The notes under the pieces were generated by a model, which searched no databases, was not told where the DNA came from, and was given only the letters and a program-made list of their open reading frames with translations. A stretch of 64,000 nucleotides of DNA from Clavaria fumosa (Eukaryota; Basidiomycota; Agaricomycetes; Agaricales; Clavariaceae): assembly GCA_951802425.1 (NCBI GenBank), contig OX637802.1, forward strand, positions 620,001 to 684,000, given 5' to 3'. The translations under genes and the position numbers were made by a program. How positions within the stretch are numbered: position 1 is the stretch's first letter; each line of letters opens with the position of its first letter. Of this stretch, positions 1 through 9,673 are shown one piece after another.

Positions 1-1235
1 AGGATCAAATGCCCGCTGGAATGCCTGTCCGAATACACCAGCAAAATCAGCCTTTTTGATGCTGTTGCCGCCATGTAAGTCCTCGAATGCTCGGATTTCA
101 CGCCGAAACTCAGTCTTCATCTTTGCAAAGCAGACTGCATCAAGCCCTTGGAGGACATGTGTACAGTGTGGCGGGTAACCAAGAATCACAATGCCATTTT
201 GCTGGGCATACTCGAGGATTCCAACGGTGTAGTGGGAGCTATGGCCATCGAGGAGAAGGACACGTGTATGTCCACCTGCTTTCTCTTTCGTCTGGGCATC
301 AAAGTCTTTAACCATCCATTGCAGACCAAGCTCGCCATCAGTCCACCCATTTGGCGAATACCCAAATCTGGAGTCAAAGAAGTCAGGATCATCACATGTG
401 CTACAGATGAGTGCTCACAATGCGTTTGCCACATTATCCTGAGCCCAGTCTGTCCTGAAATTTGCAGCTTTGAATATGATGGTGGGACGTAGCACTGTGC
501 CGTCTGCGCACATTGTCACCAGCGCGGTCACATTCTCGCGATCAGCACCTCCCTGTTTGTGCTGTGTTTTGGTCCCTCGACCACCCACCACCCGTTCGGT
601 CCCCTGATCCGAAGGTGGGCATCCTGTTTCATCCATCCCATAAAGGTCTCCAGGTCTGATTGCCACATCCACTACAAATTTCTTTAGTAATTCAAACCAT
701 GCCTTCTTAGCTTGTGGGTTCATTCTGGGTTCATTCCGCGTGCCCTTTGGGTGTCAAGAGGTTTGCTCCAATGTGTTTGAAGGACATTGCGATGGCGATC
801 CAAGAAGCGGGAAGCCCAATCCCGACCCACGTCCACACAATCAGGTCCAAGGTGACCTTTTCGGATGAGGTTTGCGTACTGTGCAACATCTCGGATTGAT
901 TGTGGAAGACCACGTTCTGCTGACTCCTCGAGGAAATTAACCAGTGTGATCTCTTCGGTGGGAGTAAGGTTCTGCTGTTTCTCATGTGCTTCGCGTGCAC
1001 TCTGTCCACCTTGATACCTATTCCGTATTGTTTTGTACTGCTCAGGAATGCCATATTCTCTGGCAATTGTCCGAGCCCCCTTCCTTGTCTCTGATGGGTG
1101 TTCTTGTTCCCTTCGGTATTCAGTGATAGCAGCCTGCAGCTTTTCCTGCTTGAGTTTGCTATTTTTTTTGTGCTTTGACACACTCAGAAAGAGCTTTGTT
1201 GGGCATTTTGGAAGCCTAAAAAAATGAGGGGGCAA
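1..1235 (-). pseudogene. pogo-type (Tc1/mariner superfamily) DDE transposase, 3' end outside window
   Basis: The minus-strand product starts with a basic helix-turn-helix region (SKHKKNSKLKQEKLQAA, then a CENP-B/psq-like DNA-binding part to about 745) and continues into the DDE domain. The first catalytic Asp is in YGMDETG, the second in LLDGHSSH and the third in LQGLDAVCF. Two things interrupt the reading. An exact 11-bp tandem duplication (715-736) shifts the frame after RGMNP. Farther on, a stop at 415-417 lies inside a likely 51-nt intron (donor GTGAGC at 418, CTGAC branch-like site, CAG ending at 368); its removal joins NAL to FGYSPNGW in frame. From 367 to base 1 the frame is open and runs off the window. 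The intron is inferred; the duplication is read directly. The enzyme family cuts and pastes DNA at TA targets. This copy is probably inactive because of the frameshift. Confidence 0.85.
715..736. repeat. 11-bp tandem duplication that breaks the pogo transposase
   Basis: The unit TGGGTTCATTC occurs twice in direct succession (715-725 and 726-736). Eleven is not a multiple of three, so the duplication shifts the transposase frame. Deleting one unit would rejoin the HTH and DDE halves. Confidence 0.9.
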
Positions 1236-1621
1236 GAGGGAGCCAATGTCGTGGTAGGAGGCAGCACGTGTTCCTGTTGAATTTCACTCATTTTTGCACT
1301 GATCTCCCCCAAATAAAGACAAATTTTGTGAAGTATGAAGCACCCTGTTCAGTCAGATGAGGTAGTTTTATTGTAACAGTTCCCCAGGCTGAGCTTTAGA
1401 TCAAATGGAAGTAGGTTGAATCAGGAAATTCAGCCCAAGGACCTTAAATTGACCATCAAATCAGAACCACTGATCTGATTCCCTTCAAATTTTGTACAGA
1501 CATGGATATAACAACTAGGATATTGTAGAAAAATCATGAGATGCATTGGCAAAGATCTCACATAGTTTTACTACAAGTGGGAAAAATGGTGCAGGTGGGA
1601 AAAATGGTGTCAGTACACTGT
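1236..1621. other. No gene seen
   Basis: The stretch between the pogo transposase start and the degenerate LTR is AT-rich, with no open frame of note and no recognisable terminal repeat. It may hold the 5' flank or terminal inverted repeat of the pogo element, but I could not delimit one. Confidence 0.5.
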
Positions 1622-1802
1622 ATACCAAATGCTTCAGCACTTGCTGGCATTCCCATGCTTGGACCCTCAGATCACGTGATGTGCCAAGGTGACTTTGAAG
1701 ATTACATAATCTGATCCTCCACCATGGGTCATGTGACCTTCCAACAACCCTCCCCAGTTTCTCCACAACTCCTCTTTAGGATGGCTTATGTAAGCAATCC
1801 TA
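1622..1802 (-). repeat. Degenerate LTR fragment of gypsy family 1, reverse orientation
   Basis: The sequence aligns with the last two thirds of the 291-bp LTR of elements A and C, reversed. Shared blocks include the TCACGTGAT E-box, GGTCATGTGACCTTCCAAC, and the terminal GGATGGCTTATGTAAGC then AATCCTAATA. The promoter-distal part is missing. CpG sites of the young copies are mostly TG or CA here, which marks it as old. It abuts the start of element B at about 1803. Confidence 0.75.
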
Positions 1803-1859
1803 ATAAGATGAGTATTGTCTCTCACAGCTGAAGGGGCCCAATGAGCAAAAGGGCTATCA

Positions 1860-2972
1860 TTTTTTTGCAGATCTCCACAACAAGGAGTTCTTAGCTGTGA
1901 TTTGGGCACTTCGTGAGTAGGGTGTGACATGGGTACAGGTAACCCACACGGGTTTCCTGGCGGGTACAGGTACAAGTAGGGTATGGGTAAGCATTCTGCT
2001 ACCCATGCACTTTAAAATAAGCCCTAGAACATCCAAAATGGACAGGAATTGGTTGAGATATGCTTATAACAATCTGAAATCACTGTTTCAAGCATATCTC
2101 ACTCAATTCTTGTCTGTTTTCAATGTTCTAGGGCTCATTTTGACAGGTAAACCCGCCGGGTATGGGTACGGGTACATCCCGGGTGCGGGTACGGGTCAGC
2201 GTCGAGATACCCGTGGGTTTACCTGTGTCACACCCTATTCGTGAGTGGTGGGCATACCTCATTGGAGTGGATGAGACAATTGAGATCTGGATGGACCATG
2301 CGAACCTCCAGTACTTCTGGAAGCCCCAGAAGTTGAAACCAAGACAGGTTCATTGGGTTGGGGAGCTCCAGTGCTTTGACTTTGAGATAAAGTATCGCAC
2401 TGGCAAGTCAAACACAAAGGCAGACGCACTCTCCCAGAGACCAGACTATGGAGAGATGGTGGAGGAGGATGCACTGGTGCAGGTTTTCCCAGAAATGGAA
2501 GTCCGTGTGTCATTCACATTGGAAATGGAGACGCTACTCCAGAAAAATAGCATGGTACACATGCAGAAGCTGGAGGAGCTTGATGACGAGTGGATGCGAG
2601 ATCATGCTGGACTCTGGCAAAAGGGGATACTTACTTGGGTCCCCCTGGGAGCTCATGAGGCTGTCCTCAAATTTGAGCATGACCTCCCTGCTGCTGGACA
2701 CCCTGGGCCCCAGAAGTTGAGAGCAGCACTAGTGAAGGGTTATTGGTGGCCAGACATGGTGAAAGATGTGGATCAGTATGCCCAGGGGTGTGAGACATGC
2801 CAGCAGATGAAGCCTGACCATACCAAGTGGGCTGCCCCACTCCACCCCCACCCTGTTCCCAATGGTCCCTGGTTGGTGATCTCATGGGACATAGTTGGTC
2901 CCCTCCCCCTCTCCTGTGGACAAAATGCCATCCTGGTCATTGTTGATAAGTTCATGAAACGGATGCTGCTTG
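1860..2972 (+). pseudogene. Element B: RNase H end and integrase N-terminal half
   Basis: Before the MITE the frame reads KEFLAVIWALRE. After it the frame resumes at WWAYLIGVDETIEIWMDH, part of the Ty3-type RNase H, then the HHCC zinc region (HDLPAAGHPGPQKL to CETCQQMK) and the first integrase Asp in SWDIVGP. The frame stays open to the point where A is inserted. Compared with A, arginines are replaced in RRPDYG (QRPDYG), GLWRKG (GLWQKG) and GAREAV (GAHEAV), all explained by loss of CpG. It encoded part of a polyprotein that copies and integrates the element; no function is expected now. Confidence 0.85.
1918..2237. mobile_element. hAT-like MITE 1 (320 bp, palindromic)
   Basis: The insert is flanked by an 8-bp TSD, TTCGTGAG (1910-1917 and 2238-2245). 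Its ends are inverted repeats: TAGGGTGTGACATGGGTACA at the left and GTGTCACACCCTA at the right. The interior folds back on itself around about 2075, with AGCCCTAGAACATCC facing its complement near 2125. It has no coding capacity. Eight-base TSDs and TAGGG-type ends fit hAT transposons, so it is probably mobilised by a hAT transposase encoded elsewhere. A diverged relative lies at 29966-30230. Confidence 0.85.
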
Positions 2973-3263
2973 TGTTAGGATCGCTTATGTAAGCCATCCC
3001 AAAGTGCAGTTGTGGAGAAACCGGGGAGGGTTGTTGGAAGGTCACATGACCTGTGGCTGGGTCGGATTATGTAATTGTGTAAGATCACATGACCTGGGGC
3101 CTGGGCGTATCACGTGATCCGAGGGTCCGAGCGTGGGAACGCCGGCAAGTGCCGAAGCGTTCGCTATAAGTACTTTCGCTTTTCCTTTTTTGTACTCTTT
3201 TCCCCTTATCTTAGTATTGTCGTCATGACCTTACGCTTAAGTTGTGTGAGACCCAGTCTGATA
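2973..3263 (+). repeat. 5' LTR of element A
   Basis: It begins TGTTAGGATC and ends CAGTCTGATA; the ends are defined by the TSD. It holds three CACRTG palindromes (3041-3050, 3085-3092, 3110-3117) and a TATA box (TATAAG, 3165-3170). Confidence 0.95.
3165..3218 (+). promoter_or_regulatory. LTR core promoter and inferred transcript start of element A
   Basis: TATAAG (3165-3170) is followed by a pyrimidine-rich stretch and then ATCTTAGTATT (3208-3218). That 11-mer is the reverse complement of the primer-binding site beside the LTR, so the RNA is inferred to start at about 3208, some 40 nt below the TATA box. The start is inferred, not observed. Confidence 0.6.
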
Positions 3264-3264
3264 T

Positions 3265-3275
3265 AATACTAAGAT
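3265..3275 (+). promoter_or_regulatory. Self-priming primer-binding site of element A
   Basis: AATACTAAGAT starts one base after the LTR end and is perfectly complementary to ATCTTAGTATT at 3208-3218. No match to a tRNA 3' end is evident. In Tf1/sushi-type elements the 5' end of the RNA folds onto such a site, is cleaved and primes its own reverse transcription. The same arrangement is present in C and F. Confidence 0.65.
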
Positions 3276-3834
3276 CCGCCTGTCCGCCCTAGCCCCGTGT
3301 CCTAACCCGGCTAGCCTGGACCCTTAATTTCAAACTGTGACACGTTGTCACAGCTCAGCCCCTATCATCCTCTTCTCCTTTACCCTGCCCGCGGTGTGTA
3401 ACAGAACCGCGCGAAATTTTTACTGTGTGTAGATACACGTGACCAGACCAGGAGGAAGTCAACTGTGACCCTCCCCAAGTGATACTGAGTGCCCAAGGCC
3501 CGGAACTTTGTTTTACAGCTACGTACCAGTGAATCGTGTAGTGTACAGGGCAAGGAAAGGCCCCTACATAGTCTTTCTGTAGTTTCCTGGTCCAGTGGAC
3601 AGGGCCCTTGCTCTGTGACCATTGTCAGAAGGGCGCACGGGCAACTCATTAGGAGTTGTGGAGCGACCACCTGGGACACCATTTGGGCCCCACATTAACA
3701 AAAGTTTCATAGAATAAGAGTTCTATAGGTACATAAGTACACAGAAGAGCAGCCTAAGAGGACAGGACTGTTAAGAGATCAAAGAAATCCTGAGTGCCCA
3801 AGGCCTGGAACTTTATTTACAGCATCCAGGGCCT

Positions 3835-6800
3835 GTGATGGCAGACCATGTTGCCCCGCCTGTAGCCCAACCTATGAGGCTTGACCTATCTGTTGCCCCC
3901 TTTGATGGGCAGAAAAGGAACTTCCGTACGTTCCTCCGATCCCTTCGCCTCCTGTTTATGGCGAACCCGACTGTCTATGCTGTGGACCTGGTGAAGGTCC
4001 TTTTTGCTCTGAGCAAAATTACTGGAGAAGGATTCGCTGCAGAGTGGGCGAATATGAAGGCGGAAGAGATCCTGGGTAGTGGTGAGGCCGGAACCTGGGC
4101 AGAGTTTGTGGAGGAGATGAAGCGCGCATTCGATGACCCAAATGACTGTGCAACTGCCCTTGCCGATATTGCAGGGCTGAAACAGGGTGCCATGACAGCA
4201 CCAGAGTTCTTCACGAAATTCGAGACGCTGTCCCGACGGGCGAAGTTGAGTGCAGAGAAGGACTCAGGAATCCTAGTCCATTGGCTGGAGTTGAACCTGA
4301 GTAGGAGGTTGGTGGAGAGAATCTATGGTGTCTCCCCAATGCCAGAGACATATGGAGAATGGAAGGTGCTGGCTGAGAGGCTTGATGCCCAGCAAAGGCG
4401 ACTGGATGGGATACTCACGGAACGGACACCACGACCCACCACGACCCTACCGCGACCTGCCGTGACCGTTTCACGACCTCTTGTGACCCCTCTGCTGTGT
4501 ACTCCAGATGTGGCCATGGCCCGAGGATGGGCCCCTGCTGATGAGAGATGTTGTTTCCGATGCCACCAGACTGGCCATGCTGTCCGTTTCTGCCCCCTGC
4601 CTGATACGCGTCTGCAGGTCCCAAGGGCCCAAACCCGGGCAGCACCATGTGCCCCCCAAATGGCGGAGGGATATGAGAAAGAGATTGCACGGCTCCGAGC
4701 CTGCATAGAGCTGTGTGAGAGAGAGAGGAGGACTCCCACTGGGGAGAAGAAGTGTGCCAGCCCCCTTTCCGTCCCTGTGCCTGCTGCAAGTATACCCCGA
4801 TATACTATCTTGCAGCGGAGACATACCCGAATTGGGGCTGAGGTGAAGGAGGAAGTGAGACTGGCAGAGCGCCTAACCAGAGTGCGGCCAGAAGTGCGGA
4901 AACATGTGCCACGAGAGCTAGCCATCCAGGTGCACTTGGAGGCTTTCAGCACTGGCAAAGGGACCACAATGAAGGCCCTTGTTGACTCAGGGTGCACCAA
5001 CTGCTTCATGGATTTGGAGTGGGCGAAAGGAGTGGGACTGGAGCCATCTCTCCTGCTGAACCCAATCACCATGTATAATGTGGATGGGACACAGAACAGG
5101 GATGGAAAGGTCCGATATGGGATAGAGGTGCTGGTGAGAGTTGGTGACCACCAGGAGCGGATCCACTTTCTGCTGGGAAAGACCCAGTCCCACAAGGTCA
5201 TCCTTGGGCATGACTGGCTCAAGCGGCATAACCCGGATATCGACTGGCAGAAGGCAGAGCTGAGCCTTACCCGCTGCCCCCCACAGTGTTCCCCATCCCC
5301 TCGAGCCCCTGCACCCCTGAAAACGAGTACCCTCGCATCCACGAGTATTCTGGACACCCGTTTTCCCAACTCTGGCCCTACCCCCGATTGGCCCAGCCGC
5401 TACCCTTTGGTGTTTAGTGAAGCAAAGTGGGATGAACTTCCCCGCTCCCAACCAGACTTCGATATTAAGATCGAGTTCAAAAAGGACCCTGAGCACCTCT
5501 CCTCCAAGCTGTATTCTTTGACACGGCAGGAGATGGTGGAGATGAACCGTTGGGTGGATGAGCAGCTTGCTTCTGGACGAATCCGGCCCTCGAAATCCCC
5601 GTATGCCAGCCCCTTCTTCTTCAAACATGAGAAGGACAAACTGCGGCCAATCATCGACTACTCGAGGCTGAATGCACACCTGATCAAGGACAAGTACCCC
5701 CTCCCCCGCATCCGAGACACAGTGGATGTGCTTAAAGGAGCGTCGATCTACTCTAAGATTGATGCAAAGGGAGGTTTCCCATCTATGCAGGTCTGGCCCG
5801 AGCACCAGCACCGCTGCGCCTTCCTGACACCCCGTGGACTCTTCGAACCAGCTGTCATGTGGTTTGGACTGCAGAATGCCCCTGCCACCTTCCAACGCTT
5901 CATGAACCATGTGTTGAGGGAGGAGATTGCAGGAGGACATGTGAGGGCCTATGTGGATGATGTCATTGTGTTTGCAGAGGACTTGGCTACACACCGGTAC
6001 TGGATGGATCGGGTCTTGAGGAAGTTTGGAGAGAATGGGTTGTGTCTCAAACTCAGTAAATGTGAGTTTGAGAAGAGTGAGATCATCTTCCTGGGGATGA
6101 AGATCTCCCACAACAGACTAGAGCATGATCCGGCCAAGGGTGCGGCAGTCCGAGATTGGCCACGTCCTAAGAATGTGAAGGATGTCCAGAGGTTCAATGG
6201 GATGCTGAACTACCTCCGCCGGCACATCCCAAATCTTTCTGCCCGGGCAAAGCCACTCTTCCGGCTGACTGGGAATGTTCCGTGGAAATGGGAGGAGGAG
6301 GAGGAAGCAGCCTTCCGAGATCTCCGCCAGGCACTCGTATCAGCCCCGGTCTTGGCTCTGCCTCAGGACAAAGGGAGATGGAAGGTAGAGACAGATGCAA
6401 GCAACCTGGCAACTGGTGGAGTGCTCTCGCAGCAGCAGACGGATGGAACCTGGAGAGTTGTTGACTATATCTCCAAGGCCCTCACTGCAGCTGAGAAGAA
6501 CTACGATGTGTACGACAAGGAGTTCTTGGCTGTGATTCGGGCACTTCGCAAGTGGCGAGCATACCTCATTGGAGCAGAGGAGACGATCGAGATCTGGACG
6601 GACCATGCAAACCTCCAGTACTTCCGGAAGCCCCAGAAGTTGAAGCCGAGGCAGGTTCGTTGGGTTGGAGAGCTCCAGTGCTTTGACTTTGAGATAAAGT
6701 ATCGCACTGGCAAGTCGAACACAAAGGCAGATGCACTCTCCCGGAGACCAGACTATGGAGAGATGGTGGAGGAGGATGCACCAGTGCAGGTTTTCCCGGA

Positions 6801-8265
6801 AACAGAAGTCCGTGTGTCATTCACATCGGAAATGGAGACGCTACTCCAGAAAAATAGCACGGTACACATACAGAAGCCGGAGGAGCTTGATGATGAGTGG
6901 ACACGAGATCGTGCTGGACTCTGGCGAAAGGGGATAGTCACCTGGGTCCCCCTAGGAGCTCGTGAGGCCGTTCTCAAGTTTGAGCATGACCTCCCCGCTG
7001 CTGGACACCCTGGGCCCCGGAAGTTGAGAGCAGCACTAGTGAAGGGTTATTGGTGGCTGGACATGGTAAAAGATGCGGATCGGTATGCCCAGGGGTGTGA
7101 GACATGCCAGCGGATGAAGCCTGACCGTACCAAGCGTGCTGCCCCACTGCACCCCCATCTGGTGCCCGATGGTCCCTGGTCGGTGATCTCATGGGACATA
7201 GTCGGTCCCCTCCCCCTCTCCCGTGGACATAATGCCATCCTTGTTATTGTCGACAAATTCACGAAACGGACACTGCTCGAAGCGATCGGGCTCGACCTCA
7301 CAGGACTTGGAGCGGCGTGTCTCCTCCAGGATTGAGTGTTTCGTGACCATGGAGTCCCTCACAAGGTTGTGAGTGACCGGGGGTCCCAGTTCGTGTCCCG
7401 CTTCATGAAGGAGTTCTACTCCATGATCCGGGTAAAGGCAAATCCAAGTACTGCCTTTCATCTGCAGACTGATGGACAGACGGAACGGGCGAACCAGGAG
7501 ATGGAGATCTATCTCCGGGCTTATGTGGACCATCTCCAGGATGACTGGGCTGAATGGTTGTCCACTGCGGAGTTTGCTCTTAATAATCGTGAGCACTCAG
7601 CAACAGGACAGACACCTTTCTTCCTCGATTATGGACAACACCCATGGAATGGGGGGCTCCGGCCACCTTCTGAGGTGAACCCGGCGGCGGATGAGTGGAT
7701 GGCTAAGCTCATGGAGTCCCGAAGAGCAGCCAAGGAGGCAATGGAGAAAGCAGTGGCAGCGATGAAGAAGAGCTACGATAAGGGGAAACGCCCAAGTTGG
7801 GAGTACTCTGAGGGAGATCTGGTCTGGCTGGATACTAGAAACTTGAAGATGGACCGGCCCTGTAAAAAGCTTGACAACAAGAGAGCAGGCCCCTTTGCAG
7901 TTGAGGAGAAGGTGGGACCTGCTGGGTATCGCCTCAAGCTCCCTCGGGCCTGGCGCATCCATCGGGTCTTCAATGAGTTGCTGTTGACACCATACCACCC
8001 CCCTTCCTTCCCTTCCCAGAACCTGCCTCCCCCTCCGCCCCCTACAATTGATGATGACCACCTGGAGTATGATGTGGAGGCGATCCTTGATGTTAAGAAG
8101 GTGGGGCGTGGAGTGAGATACCTGGTGAAGTGGTTGGGATACCCTGTAGAGGAGAACACTTGGGAGCCACGACGGAACCTCACCAATGTGGCACTGCTTC
8201 TCCGGGACTTCTTCCTTGCTCACCCTGACAAGGCCAAGCTAGCTGGTCGGGACGCCCAGCCTTAA
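3835..8265 (+). pseudogene. Gag-Pol polyprotein of element A, one nonsense codon
   Basis: A single frame encodes Gag with a CCHC knuckle (CFRCHQTGHAVRFC, from residue 240), an aspartic protease (VDSG, 383-386), reverse transcriptase (YVDD, 706-709), RNase H (ETDASN), an integrase with the HHCC region and DDE residues, a GPF motif, and a C-terminal chromodomain (YLVKWLGY, NTWEP). The start is at MMADHVAPP, just after a T-rich tract and TTTACAG. A TGA at codon 1167 (7333-7335), where C has CGA, cuts integrase before its second catalytic Asp. The polyprotein would form virus-like particles, copy the RNA and insert the cDNA; the chromodomain may steer insertion to modified chromatin. Past the stop the frame is open to 8265. 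Confidence 0.93.
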
Positions 8266-8276
8266 GAGGGGGGTGA

Positions 8277-8567
8277 TGTTAGGATCGCTTATGTAAGCCA
8301 TCCCAAAGTGCAGTTGTGGAGAAACTGGGGAGGGTTGTTGGAAGGTCACATGACCTGTGGCTGGGTCGGATTATGTAATCATGTAAGATCACATGACCTG
8401 GGGCCTGGGCGTATCACGTGATCCGAGGGTCCGAGCGTGGGAACGCCGGCAAGTGCCGAAGCGTTCGCTATAAGTACTTTCGCTTTTCCTTTTTTGTACT
8501 CTTTTCCCCTTATCTTAGTATTGTCGTCATGACCTTACGCTTAAGTTGTGTGAGACCCAGTCTGATA
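8277..8567 (+). repeat. 3' LTR of element A
   Basis: It has the same 291-bp length and ends as the 5' LTR. Differences such as CCGGGG versus CTGGGG are C/T or G/A changes. Confidence 0.95.
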
Positions 8568-8572
8568 GCTTG

Positions 8573-9372
8573 AGGCAATTGGGCTTGACCTCATGGGACT
8601 TGGAGCAGCATGCCTCCTCTGGGATCGAGTGTTTCATGACCATGGAGTCCCTCACAAGGTTGTGAGTGACCGAGGCTCCCAGTTCATGTCCCACTTCATG
8701 AAGGAGTTCCACTCCATGATTCAGGTAAAGGCAAATCCAAGTACGGCCTTCCATCTGCAGACCAATGGACAGACAGAACGGGTGAACCAGGAGATGGAGA
8801 TCTATCTCCAGGATGACTGGGCTGAATGGTTGTCCACTGCAGAGTTTGCTCTTAACAATTGTGAGCACTCTGCAATGGGACAGACACCTTTCTTCCTTGA
8901 GTACAGCCAACACCCTTGGAATGGTGGAATCTGGCCTCCCTCAGAAGTAAACCCAGCGGCAGATGAGTGGATGGCCAAGCTCATGGAATCCCAAAGAGCA
9001 GCCACAGAGGCTATGGAGAATGTGGCGGCAGCAATGAAAAAGAGCTACAATGCTGGGAAACACCCGAGTTGTAAGTATGCTGAGGGAGACTTGGTCTGGC
9101 TGGATACCCAGAACCTGAAGATGGACCAGCCCTCCAAGAAGCTCGACCATAAGCAAGCAGGCCCCTTTGCCATTATGGAGAAGGTTGGGCTAGGTGGGTA
9201 TCAACTCAAGCTCCCCCCAGCCTGGCACATCCACCCTGTCTTCAATGAGTTGCTGCTCACTCCCTATATCACCCCTTTCTTCGCCTCCCAGAATCCCCCA
9301 CCACCGCCCCCTGTCACAATTGAGGATGACCACCTGGAGTACGATGTTGAAGCTATCCTTGATGTCAAGAAG
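8573..9372 (+). pseudogene. Element B: integrase C-terminal half
   Basis: This continues the B frame after element A. It reads VVSDRGSQF and TNGQTERVNQE (second Asp and Glu of the DDE triad), then the GPF motif and DVEAILDVKK, where F is inserted. Relative to A and C it lacks 21 bp (residues RAYVDHL) between two ATCTCC direct repeats near 8800, an in-frame slippage-type deletion. CpG loss is again visible. Confidence 0.85.
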
Positions 9373-9662
9373 TATCAGACTGGGTCTCACACAACTTAAG
9401 CGTAAGGTCATGACGACAATACTAAGATAAGGGGAAAAGGGTACAAGAATGGAAAAGACGTAGTATATATAGCGAACGCTTTGGCATTTGCCGGTGTTCC
9501 CACGCTCGGACCTCTCGGATCACGTGATGCGCCCAGGCCCAGGTCATGTGATCTTACGATTATGTAATCTGACCACAGCCACAGGTCATGTGACCTTCCA
9601 ACAACCCTCCCCAGTTTCTCCACAACTGCACTTTGGGATGGCTTACATAAGCGATCCTAACA
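9373..9662 (-). repeat. 3' LTR of element F
   Basis: On the plus strand it starts TATCAGACTGGG and ends GATCCTAACA, the reverse of the family-1 LTR. Confidence 0.94.
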
Positions 9663-9673
9663 TCACCCCCCTC

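Larger units (their letters stand above)
2973..8567 (+). mobile_element. Gypsy element A (family 1 chromovirus), nearly intact
   Basis: Two 291-bp LTRs (2973-3263 and 8277-8567) flank one long gag-pol frame. The TSD is GCTTG (2968-2972 and 8568-8572). A is inserted in the integrase coding region of element B in the same orientation. A purine tract (AAGAGGGGGGTGA) precedes the 3' LTR. The LTRs differ at about three positions, all CpG-type, so insertion is fairly recent. The only coding defect I see is one TGA at 7333-7335. Confidence 0.95.

Noticed and set aside
4323..6111. Long antisense frames (348 and 374 codons) opposite gag-pol of element A, repeated opposite C and F
   Set aside because: They are shadows of the gag-pol codon pattern, recur in every copy of the family, and encode nothing recognisable.
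7333..7335. TGA in element A as programmed readthrough or recoding
   Set aside because: Element C has CGA at the same codon, and many other elements show the same CGA to TGA change, so it is a mutation.
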